A stretch of DNA of 21,940 bases from Spartobacteria bacterium (GTDB lineage Bacteria; Verrucomicrobiota; Verrucomicrobiae; Chthoniobacterales; UBA6821), in assembly GCA_003136515.1 (NCBI GenBank), contig PLEU01000012.1, forward strand, positions 1 through 21,940, read 5' to 3'. A program made the translations under genes and the position numbers. Below, one piece after another: positions 5,816 to 12,631 of this stretch. How positions within the stretch are numbered: the stretch's first letter is position 1; every line of letters begins with the position of its first letter. Under the pieces are notes generated by a model that did no database searches, was not told the origin of the DNA, and saw only the letters and a list, made by a program, of their open reading frames with translations.

Positions 5816-8328
5816 AAAACCTTCCTCACATGGAAATCGAAGGCTTGGACTTGTTGAAGGATCTTGCTCTGGATCTCCATTGGTCTTGGAATCATCGCAC
5901 CGATGAGGTGTGGCGATCCCTTGATTCTTCCTTATGGGAATTTACCCGGAACCCGTGGGTTGTTCTGCAAACCGTCTCTCGAGAAAGAATCAGGCATCTC
6001 TTGGGAGATCCTATTTTCCGCAAAAAAATCGACGAACTTACTGAGCTGAGCAAGCAGGCGGACCAAGCCCCGGCATGGTTCCAGCAGAAACATCCGAAGG
6101 CAGTTTTAGGATGTGTTGCGTATTTCAGCATGGAATTCATGCTCAGTGAAGCGTTGCCGATTTATTCGGGAGGTCTGGGGAATGTGGCCGGCGATCAACT
6201 CAAGGCTGCGAGTGATCTAGGTGTGCCGGTCGTCGGCGTTGGGTTACTTTACCAACAGGGCTATTTCCGCCAGGTGATTGACGAGGACGGCGCACAACAA
6301 GCCCTTTATCCATACAACGACCCCGGACAATTGCCAATCACACCGTTGCGCAAACCGGATGGCGAGTGGTTGCGGCTAGAAATTAAGTTGCCGGACTATA
6401 CGGTCTGGCTGCGCGCCTGGCAGGTGCAAGTGGGGCGTGTGAAACTTTATCTCCTAGACAGCAATGACGCAGCTAACTTTCCGGCCCATCGGGGTATCAC
6501 CAGCGAACTCTACGGAGGTGGTCCGGAGCTGCGCCTCAAGCAGGAAATGTTGCTCGGAATCGGTGGTTGGCGTCTGCTCGGTGAAATCGGCATCAAGCCG
6601 GATGTCTGTCATTTGAATGAAGGTCACGCGGCATTCGCCGTGCTGGAGCGGGCCCGTTGTCTCATGCAGGAACGGGCGCTACCCTTTGAAGTGGCGTTGG
6701 CCGCCACACGGGCTGGAAATCTTTTTACCACGCACACGGCTGTGGCAGCAGGCTTTGATCGCTTCTCCCCAGAGCTTCTAGAACAATACCTCGGAGTTTA
6801 TGCCACGGAGAAACTAGGCATCAGCCTCCGCGACTTTCTGGCCCTGGGACGGCAGAATCCGAATGATCCCTCCGAGAGTTTTAATATGGCCTATTTGGCG
6901 ATTCGCGGTAGCGGCGCTGTCAACGGGGTAAGCCGTCTGCATGGGCAGGTAAGCCGTCATCTCTTCGAACCGCTCTTTCCCGGATGGCCGGAGGTCGAGG
7001 TGCCTGTGGGGCATGTGACCAATGGGGTGCACATGCCGACTTGGGACTCTGCGGCCTCTGACAAACTCTGGACCGAGGCCTGTGGCAAGAACCGCTGGCT
7101 GGGGATGACGGAAACCTTGGAGAAGGGCATTCACAGTCTCTCTGATGACACCCTTTGGAAATTTCGGCTCAGTACGAGCAAATCTCTTGTTGACTATGCT
7201 CGTAAGAGATTGGCTCACCACTATGCCGCAGGGAAGGCGTCGGCCGCGATCATTGAGGAGGCAAAGCATCTGTTTAATCCTGACGTGCTCATACTCGGTT
7301 TTGCGAGGCGATTCGCCACTTACAAGCGACCGGATCTGCTGTTACACGACCCCGAAAGATTGCTACGACTCTTAAGCAATCCGCAGCGACCTGTGCAACT
7401 CATCATTGCCGGCAAGGCTCATCCGGCGGATCTTGCGGGGCAGGCTCTGATCCAGAAGTGGGTTCAATTTATTCGCCGTCCGGATGTCCGCCCTCATGCC
7501 ATCTTCCTCAGTGACTACGACATGCAATTAACCGAGCGGCTTGTCCAGGGTGTGGACCTTTGGCTCAACACGCCACGGCGACCATGGGAAGCCTGTGGAA
7601 CAAGCGGTATGAAGGTCCTTGTCAACGGTGGCCTCAATCTCTCCGAATTGGATGGATGGTGGGCCGAAGCGTTTGTCCCGGATCTAGGCTGGGCGATGGG
7701 TGATGGCAAGGAGCACGGCACTGATTTCGCATGGGACGCGACCGAGGCTGAGGCATTATACGACGTCCTCGAAAACGAGGTCATCCCTGAATTCTATACT
7801 CGTAACGAGCGGGGAATTCCAACCGCCTGGGTGGCCCGAATTCGAGAAAGCATGGCGCGTCTGACCCCACGCTTCTCGGCAGACCGCACGGTGAGGGAAT
7901 ATACTGAACTTCACTATCTCCCTGCGGCCACTACCTACCATTCCCGAGTTGCCTCTGAGGGCGTAAACACAGGGGTAGGTGATTGGCGGCAGGGCCTGGA
8001 CCAGAAATGGGCGTCCAGTCTGCACTTCGGCGAAATAAAGGTGGAGACCCTCGACGGGCAGCATCATTTCGAAGTGCTGGTATATCTCGATGATATCGAT
8101 CCGAATACCGTACGAGTGGAGCTCTATGCCGATGGTGTGATGGGCGGTACTCACTTTTGCCAGGAGATGAAAAACCTTTGCAGTCACACGGACATGGCTG
8201 ACTGGTTTAGTTATGGCGCTGTCGTATCCGCAGCACGTTCAGCTTCAGACTATACGGCCCGGCTGATTCCTCATCGCAACGGTGTGGCTGTCCCTCTGGA
8301 AGATGCTCGAATCCTATGGCAGCGATAG
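5812..8328 (+). CDS. glgP: Alpha-glucan phosphorylase (GlgP, DUF3417-containing type)
   Basis: This enzyme of 838 residues releases glucose-1-phosphate from glycogen or maltodextrin using inorganic phosphate and pyridoxal phosphate. The N-terminal DUF3417 segment (DLHWSWNHRTDEVWRSLD) marks the non-classical GlgP branch. It is followed by SMEFMLSEALPIYSGGLGNVAGD, NEGHAAFAVLERA, VNGVSRLHGQVSR and FARRFATYKRPDLLL. The PLP lysine is in GTSGMKVLVNGG (K601). I chose the GTG at 5812, which overlaps the rpiB stop as GTGA. An upstream in-frame ATG at 5755 would overlap rpiB by 61 bp, and an ATG at 5830 is the other choice. The length and C-terminus look complete. A debranching-enzyme remnant overlaps its 3' end by 13 bp, as expected where glgP once stood before a debranching gene. 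Confidence 0.93.
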   Translation: MKNLPHMEIEGLDLLKDLALDLHWSWNHRTDEVWRSLDSSLWEFTRNPWVVLQTVSRERIRHLLGDPIFRKKIDELTELSKQADQAPAWFQQKHPKAVLGCVAYFSMEFMLSEALPIYSGGLGNVAGDQLKAASDLGVPVVGVGLLYQQGYFRQVIDEDGAQQALYPYNDPGQLPITPLRKPDGEWLRLEIKLPDYTVWLRAWQVQVGRVKLYLLDSNDAANFPAHRGITSELYGGGPELRLKQEMLLGIGGWRLLGEIGIKPDVCHLNEGHAAFAVLERARCLMQERALPFEVALAATRAGNLFTTHTAVAAGFDRFSPELLEQYLGVYATEKLGISLRDFLALGRQNPNDPSESFNMAYLAIRGSGAVNGVSRLHGQVSRHLFEPLFPGWPEVEVPVGHVTNGVHMPTWDSAASDKLWTEACGKNRWLGMTETLEKGIHSLSDDTLWKFRLSTSKSLVDYARKRLAHHYAAGKASAAIIEEAKHLFNPDVLILGFARRFATYKRPDLLLHDPERLLRLLSNPQRPVQLIIAGKAHPADLAGQALIQKWVQFIRRPDVRPHAIFLSDYDMQLTERLVQGVDLWLNTPRRPWEACGTSGMKVLVNGGLNLSELDGWWAEAFVPDLGWAMGDGKEHGTDFAWDATEAEALYDVLENEVIPEFYTRNERGIPTAWVARIRESMARLTPRFSADRTVREYTELHYLPAATTYHSRVASEGVNTGVGDWRQGLDQKWASSLHFGEIKVETLDGQHHFEVLVYLDDIDPNTVRVELYADGVMGGTHFCQEMKNLCSHTDMADWFSYGAVVSAARSASDYTARLIPHRNGVAVPLEDARILWQR

Positions 8329-8795
8329 TTAAGCCGTCCGAACGCGGGTTGAACGATTATCAATCGCACGTCTCGGAGAGTACTGAGATCGGATGGTTTG
8401 GACCGCGAGGAGTATCGCCCCATTGGTTTGATCCTAAGGAGAAGCAGTTTGACTGTCTGATTCACGAAGAGAAGCAGAGGAAGCTTTGTCTGATGTTCAA
8501 TGCGGGTGAGAGTGCCGTTGATTTTCAACTACCCCACATGCTGACGACATCTCAATGGTATCTGGTGGCCGATACTTCTCGCGAGTCTCCGTTTGATCTA
8601 TGCGCTCCAAGTGAGGAATCTCTTTACGAAGACCGGGATGCTTACCACCTGCACCCACGATCGAGTGTTATCCTTAAGGCTCATGCAAGACGGCGAAGAA
8701 AACGCTCTGAAATATTCTTGAGTTCAGCAACTCGGATCGAACATTCAAAGTCAACTTTCATCAACAGCTGCCCACCGGATTTAGGGAAGCGCTAA
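8316..8795 (+). pseudogene. C-terminal remnant of a GlgX-type glycogen debranching enzyme
   Basis: The frame of 159 residues lacks any catalytic GH13 barrel. Residues about 24-125 match the C-terminal beta-domain of isoamylase or GlgX proteins: IGWFGPRGVSPHWFDP, then a LCLMFNAGESAVDFQLP strand pair, WYLVADTSRESPFDL, and YHLHPRSSVIL. Full enzymes are about 650-720 residues, so roughly the first 80 percent is missing. The tail after VILKAHARRRRKRSE is basic and not family-like. The ATG at 8316 lies inside glgP, with 13 bp of overlap, and has no ribosome-binding site. A deletion joining glgP to the end of a following glgX best explains this. A free-standing carbohydrate-binding domain is possible but less likely. 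Confidence 0.65.
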
Positions 8796-8809
8796 ACGAG
8801 TCCCCCTTC

Positions 8810-9043
8810 TTAGTCACCATCATGGGAGGTGCTCAGCGGTTTCTTTGGGCAATTTTCAGCGAGTAATTCCAGGGCCAAGGGAACCGTTGTCACGGCTCCA
8901 ACAAGTGCAAGGGTCCATCCGAGGAGGCGACGGTCTTTTTTATCCATGCTGTCAGTAAGCAATAGGGCTATACCACCTCCTAACAAGACCCTTGTGCCGA
9001 CGATAAGAATGAGTTCGGGGAGGTTCGCCGTAATTTTTTTCAT
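8810..9043 (-). CDS. Small two-helix membrane protein, function unknown
   Basis: This protein of 77 residues has two hydrophobic stretches, LILIVGTRVLLGGGIALLLT (11-30) and LLGWTLALVGAVTTVPLALEL (40-60), joined by a charged loop, DSMDKKDRR. The topology suggests a helical hairpin in the inner membrane. I recognise the pattern as one seen in conserved hypothetical proteins but cannot give a function. It lies last in a minus-strand run after DUF5069 and adh and converges with the glgX remnant, leaving a gap of only 14 bp. The start ATG has an A/T-rich leader without a Shine-Dalgarno sequence. Confidence 0.6.
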   Translation of the reverse strand: MKKITANLPELILIVGTRVLLGGGIALLLTDSMDKKDRRLLGWTLALVGAVTTVPLALELLAENCPKKPLSTSHDGD

Positions 9044-9100
9044 ATTTTAGTGCTTATGAAAGTTTGGAATGATGTGATTTGAAGTTAGATAATGTCGAAA

Positions 9101-9550
9101 CTAATGAACAGCCTGCACAGCAAAGCTCTGCCGATCATCTTCTTCGAGCATATCGCACAGCGTGGCCTTTTCCGGATTGAGTCCGAGGGATTTGCATTCT
9201 CCACAAAACCACTCCTTTTTCTCCGGATTTGTATAAGGACTGGAACTCTCAAAGCCAGAACTCCATTCCGTGACTTCTTCCGCGGTTTTTGGAACGCCAT
9301 GCGCATTCAGCCACTGAACGATTTCGTCATCGCTATTCCCTTCCGTAAGTAGTTTTCGGATTTCATTACCCGTAACGGCCTTGAACGAAAAGAGGACATT
9401 ATCCAACGGACAATCGAAGTGATAGTCGCCCACGGAGCCTGCCAGGCTTGCGCGTCCTTTATCCAAACAGCGAGCGAGAATTGAATAGCCTCCGAGACGG
9501 GTGCGAGGGCTTCGGGGAGCATGTTTTGTGAGATCGTTTTTAGTGTTCAT
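9101..9550 (-). CDS. DUF5069 domain protein
   Basis: The chosen start gives 149 residues beginning MNTKNDLTKHAPRSPRTRL. The frame extends 21 codons further upstream to 9613, but that part (NKSAFLSIHSPHLQ) does not look like the family and overlaps the adh 3' end, so I prefer the ATG at 9550. The family core is clear: APRSPRTRLGGYSILARCLDK, GDYHFDCPLDNVLFSF, WLNAHGVPKTAEE and PEKKEWFCGECKSLGL. No catalytic function is known to me for DUF5069. It has a WFCGEC cysteine pair near the C-terminus. It sits between adh and the small membrane gene on the same strand. The leader before the ATG carries no Shine-Dalgarno sequence. Confidence 0.8.
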   Translation of the reverse strand: MNTKNDLTKHAPRSPRTRLGGYSILARCLDKGRASLAGSVGDYHFDCPLDNVLFSFKAVTGNEIRKLLTEGNSDDEIVQWLNAHGVPKTAEEVTEWSSGFESSSPYTNPEKKEWFCGECKSLGLNPEKATLCDMLEEDDRQSFAVQAVH

Positions 9551-9605
9551 GGTGTGTTTAATTTTAGTTTGGAGGTGAGGTGAATGTATTGATAAAAACG
9601 CTGAT

Positions 9606-10667
9606 TTATTCATTGCTGACTGCTTCTTTCAGTGAGGCCATATCGATGACAAAACGATATCTTACATCATCATTGACCACGCGGTCGTAGGCTTCATTGA
9701 TCTTCTGTATGGGTATAAGCTCGATATCGGCGGTAATCTGATGTTCTCCGCAAAAATCCAGCATCTCCTGAGTCTCTTTGATCCCCCCAATGAGAGAGCC
9801 TGTGAAGGCATGCCGTCCATAGACAAGATTGCCCACTTGGATCGGAATGGGTGTTTCGGGTAAGCCAACCTGGGTGAGGGTGCCATCGAGCTTGAGTAGG
9901 ACGAGATAAGCATTGATATCGTGTTCGGCTGCCACGGCATCGAGGATGAAATGAAAGCTATTGAGATGGTTGCGCATCTCCTCGGGATTATTGGAATTCA
10001 CCACCTCATCGGCCCCGACTCGGATTGCATCCCCCACTTTGGCGAGCGTGTGGGTGAAGACGACAACATGAGCTCCCATCGCCTTGGCGAGCTTCACCCC
10101 CATGTGGCCAAGTCCGCCGAGCCCCACGATACCAACTTTCTGTCCTTTGCTTACGTTGTGGTGCCGCAGCGGCGAATAAGTTGTGATGCCGGCGCAGAGA
10201 AGTGGAGCAGTTGCCGCAAGCGGTAGGTTTTTGGGAATATGCAACACGAAGGCTTCATCGACGACGATGCGGTCGGAATAACCTCCGAAGGTGCTTCCAC
10301 CCATCGCCTTGTCAGGTGAGTTAAAGGTAAAAGTGGCCTCCTGTTCGCAGAACTGCTCGAGATCTTTTTTACAGCATTCACAAATGCGGCAGGAATCCAC
10401 CATGCAGCCCACTCCGGCAATATCGCCTTCTTTGAACTTGGAGACACGCCTGCCGACCTTTGTGATGCGACCAATGATTTCATGGCCAGGAACGCAGGGA
10501 TAGTTCGTACCCTGCCATTCATTACGCACTGTATGGATGTCCGAATGGCAGACGCCGCAATAGAGAATCTCTATATCGACATCGTGTTCACCAAGATTAC
10601 GGCGTTGCAGGCTGAATGGCGCAAGTGGTGTCGTGGCACTCTGGACGGCGTAGGATTTGGTTTGCAT
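9606..10667 (-). CDS. Zinc-dependent NADP alcohol dehydrogenase/aldehyde reductase (YahK/CAD-like)
   Basis: This protein of 353 residues belongs to the medium-chain dehydrogenases and probably reduces aldehydes to alcohols with NADPH. Catalytic zinc ligands are C40 in CGVCHSD, H62 in PGHE and C158 in LLCAG. The structural-zinc lobe is at 88-107, with Cys 93, 96, 99 and 107 in CRICECCKKDLEQFC. The dinucleotide site is GLGGLGHMGVKLA (182-194). The lobe resembles YahK and plant cinnamyl alcohol dehydrogenases. In this setting it could detoxify reactive aldehydes or dispose of reductant during stress. It lies between the DUF6582 gene (53 bp upstream) and DUF5069 (55 bp downstream from the chosen start), probably in one transcript. 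The substrate cannot be told from sequence. Confidence 0.88.
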   Translation of the reverse strand: MQTKSYAVQSATTPLAPFSLQRRNLGEHDVDIEILYCGVCHSDIHTVRNEWQGTNYPCVPGHEIIGRITKVGRRVSKFKEGDIAGVGCMVDSCRICECCKKDLEQFCEQEATFTFNSPDKAMGGSTFGGYSDRIVVDEAFVLHIPKNLPLAATAPLLCAGITTYSPLRHHNVSKGQKVGIVGLGGLGHMGVKLAKAMGAHVVVFTHTLAKVGDAIRVGADEVVNSNNPEEMRNHLNSFHFILDAVAAEHDINAYLVLLKLDGTLTQVGLPETPIPIQVGNLVYGRHAFTGSLIGGIKETQEMLDFCGEHQITADIELIPIQKINEAYDRVVNDDVRYRFVIDMASLKEAVSNE

Positions 10668-10720
10668 GGAATCTGTCTTGGGAAGAATGAAAAGAGATGA
10701 GTTTTAGGATGTGATTACCT

Positions 10721-11062
10721 TTACTCGAGATGAGCCGGCGTTTTAGGCCGTTGAGATCCGAATTCATGCCAGTCGGATTCTTTCATCTTAATAGCAAAAT
10801 GGTGCGCAGCCTGTTGAATGTTGGAAAATGCCTGATCCCGTTCGGAATCAGTAACACCCTCAACCTGATTGAACCTCGCCATGGCATCACGAACATGCGC
10901 TGCATCTGTCATTGGTTCTTTCCGTGTGCGGGGAAATGCAAAGGCAGTTTTTGGCAGCGAATCCTTGTCAACTTTGGAAAGTCTGCCGTGTGGTGCTGGG
11001 CTATACGGAGCCCATGTTCGATTAGTAACTCCTGAAACTCTGATTTCTTTTTTGATATACAA
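10721..11062 (-). CDS. DUF6582-type small protein
   Basis: This frame of 113 residues has a conserved-looking core, KVDKDSLPKTAFAFPRTRKEP (31-51) and DAAHVRDAMARFNQVEGVTDSERDQAFSNIQ (53-83). I associate this pattern with DUF6582, small soluble proteins of unknown role often encoded near stress genes. The start is uncertain. The frame opens with TTG at 11062, and the first 28 residues do not look like the family. There is an AGGAG at 11029-11033, one of very few good ribosome-binding-like sites in the window, yet no in-frame start codon sits at the right distance after it. The nearby ATG at 11015 opens only a four-codon frame ending in TAG. A GGGTT..ACCCC element lies 27 bp upstream, so the gene is probably controlled together with tal and the YflT-like gene. 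Confidence 0.65.
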   Translation of the reverse strand: MYIKKEIRVSGVTNRTWAPYSPAPHGRLSKVDKDSLPKTAFAFPRTRKEPMTDAAHVRDAMARFNQVEGVTDSERDQAFSNIQQAAHHFAIKMKESDWHEFGSQRPKTPAHLE

Positions 11063-11088
11063 ATCATGCCTGAGAAATCGCCACTCAT

Positions 11089-11104
11089 CTATGGGGTCTA
11101 ACCC
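11089..11104 (-). promoter_or_regulatory. Copy C of the GGGTT..ACCCCATAG element
   Basis: The minus strand reads GGGTTAGACCCCATAG, continuing with ATGAGTGGCGATTTCT. The continuation matches copy E as AGTGG-N-GATT-N-CT at the same spacing, so similarity extends at least 25 bp past the core. It lies just upstream of the DUF6582 gene and next to the transaldolase stop codon. Confidence 0.45.
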
Positions 11105-11107
11105 TGC

Positions 11108-12193
11108 TTAAGCTGCTTTCTTGAGCGCTTCACCCTTGGAGGCAATTACCGTCATCAGCTCGTTCCAGGACTTCGTAAATGATTTTGCGCCCTCTTCCTG
11201 AAGCTGATCGGCCAGACCCTCCACGTCCACCCCGGCCTCGGCGAACTGCGCCAAAACCTTTTCGTCATCACTGCCGTCCGCCGGCATGATCGGGCCGAGT
11301 TCTCCGTGATCGGCGAAGGCCTTCAACGTTCCCTCGGGCATTGTATTCACGGTGAATGGGGTGGCCAATGCCTGGATATAGAGCGTGTCAGAAGCTTCGG
11401 GATCCTTGGTTCCGGTACTGGCCCAGAGCAGTCGTTGACTTCGGGCCCCTGCGTTAAGCGTGCGCTGTGACGAGTGACTGCACAGCGAATCGAGGTAGGC
11501 CTTATAGATCTGACCGGATACCGCAATCCCAAGCCGATTCTTTAATGTATTCGGAACTTTTCCGGCCACCGCAACATCCCAACGGCTGATGAACATGGAG
11601 GCCACGGAACCGACTTCGGGGTTCAGGCCTGCTGCAATGCGTCGTTCGATACCCCGCTGGTAGGCGCTGGCTGCGGCCGTATACTGTCCGTGGGAAAACA
11701 GCAGCGTTACGTTGATGGGAATGCCCGCAAAAATCGATTCTTCAATAGCTGGTAACCCTTCTTTGGTGCCTGGAATCTTGATAAATAGATTGGGTCGTGA
11801 CGCCCGTTCGGAAAGTTCCCTGGCGGCTTTGATGGTGCCTGGTGTGTCATAGGCCAGCAGCGGGGAAACTTCCAGCGAGACCCATCCGTCCACACCGTTA
11901 GTACGGTCGTAAACAGGACGGAAGAGGTCGGCGGCCCGGGTAAGATCGTCCAGAGCTAGTTCGAAAAAGAGGATCTCGCCCGTCCTCCCCTTTGCCAGTT
12001 CCTCGCGGATCGCATCATCGTAAGCGGCACTATTTTTTATGGCATGATCAAAGATGGTCGGGTTCGAGGTTAGACCCGTCACCGAAAGTTCTTCGATGTA
12101 CTGTTTGAGCGTGCCGCTGTTGAGCAAATCACGCGTGATGTTATCCAGCCAGAGGCTCTGACCGAGGTTGTGCAGTTGTTGCGTAGCTTTCAT
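11108..12193 (-). CDS. tal: Transaldolase
   Basis: This protein of 361 residues moves a dihydroxyacetone unit between sedoheptulose-7-phosphate and glyceraldehyde-3-phosphate in the cytosolic pentose-phosphate pathway. Family marks are SLWLDNITRDLL (13-24), LTSNPTIFDHAI (41-52), WVSLEVSPLLAYD (104-116) and the Schiff-base lysine K139 in LFIKIPGTKEGLPAI. The length and the ISRWDVAV and LWASTGTKDP segments fit the longer TalB-like bacterial group. It is followed, 45 bp later on the same strand, by the DUF6582 gene. Its leader (12194-12281) contains a GGGTT..ACCCCATAG element and no Shine-Dalgarno sequence. Together with rpiB it supports non-oxidative pentose-phosphate flux. No transketolase or phosphoketolase is present in the window. 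Confidence 0.92.
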   Translation of the reverse strand: MKATQQLHNLGQSLWLDNITRDLLNSGTLKQYIEELSVTGLTSNPTIFDHAIKNSAAYDDAIREELAKGRTGEILFFELALDDLTRAADLFRPVYDRTNGVDGWVSLEVSPLLAYDTPGTIKAARELSERASRPNLFIKIPGTKEGLPAIEESIFAGIPINVTLLFSHGQYTAAASAYQRGIERRIAAGLNPEVGSVASMFISRWDVAVAGKVPNTLKNRLGIAVSGQIYKAYLDSLCSHSSQRTLNAGARSQRLLWASTGTKDPEASDTLYIQALATPFTVNTMPEGTLKAFADHGELGPIMPADGSDDEKVLAQFAEAGVDVEGLADQLQEEGAKSFTKSWNELMTVIASKGEALKKAA

Positions 12194-12260
12194 GATTTTT
12201 GGTTAGAGCTTAAGTTGAGGACCTGTCTTTGATTTCAGCTTTATGTCTCCGGTGGTGATT

Positions 12261-12281
12261 CTATGGGGTATTGGGCAACCC
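12261..12281 (-). promoter_or_regulatory. Copy D of the GGGTT..ACCCCATAG element, upstream of tal
   Basis: The minus strand reads GGGTT-GCCCAAT-ACCCCATAG, with a longer spacer than the other copies, 67 bp before the tal ATG. The conserved halves agree exactly with copies C and E. Confidence 0.4.
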
Positions 12282-12453
12282 GACACAGGAGGCGGAGCCA
12301 CGAGAAACCTTGGGCCAGATTCCACTACGCTTGGACATTTTGTCGTGTCTCTGAACAACCTCTTTGATTTGTTTCACCTTGTTTTTGTATATCTTAAAAA
12401 AATCTCCTGAATCGTTTGATCTGTCAGAAAATGATGTAGGAATCCCCACTTGC

Positions 12454-12471
12454 CTATGGGGTATTGAACCC
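12454..12471 (-). promoter_or_regulatory. Copy E of the GGGTT..ACCCCATAG element
   Basis: The minus strand reads GGGTTCAATACCCCATAG, then GCAAGTGGGGATTCCT. The last part aligns with copy C as AGTGG-N-GATT-N-CT. CCCCA and TGGGG can also pair across eight bases. It lies 260 bp upstream of tal, with no other minus-strand gene between. Confidence 0.4.
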
Positions 12472-12631
12472 AAAGGAACTGCCGGACGCTGACGTTGTCT
12501 TGAAAAAAGTGAGCCAGGGGCGGAGTAAAAATTTAAATTGATCCCATCAACCGACCCTCCCAATGAAGAACCTTTTGAGCCTCCACATCTCAGGAATCAC
12601 GGAGCAAATCCCAAAATTGGCGATCGAACGT

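Larger units (their letters stand above)
12194..12631. other. Intergenic region with two regulatory-like elements, upstream of tal
   Basis: This 438-bp gap lies between the end of the second proton ATPase gene and tal. It holds two GGGTT..ACCCCATAG copies (12261-12281 and 12454-12471) in the sense of tal. An AGGAG (12404-12408, minus strand) follows the distal copy by about the same distance as in the DUF6582 leader but leads to no credible gene. A minus-strand frame across 12261-12563 has no protein-like features. The distal copy with its leader may be what remains of a lost gene's control region. Confidence 0.5.

Noticed and set aside
12261..12275. GGGTAT as a sigma-B type -10 element
   Set aside because: The match is on the strand opposite to tal, and no GTTTAA-like -35 lies at the right distance.
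12261..12563. Minus-strand frame of 100 codons between the ATPase and tal
   Set aside because: It spans two regulatory-like elements, and the translation shows no domain or conserved pattern. Only its Lys-rich middle looked protein-like.
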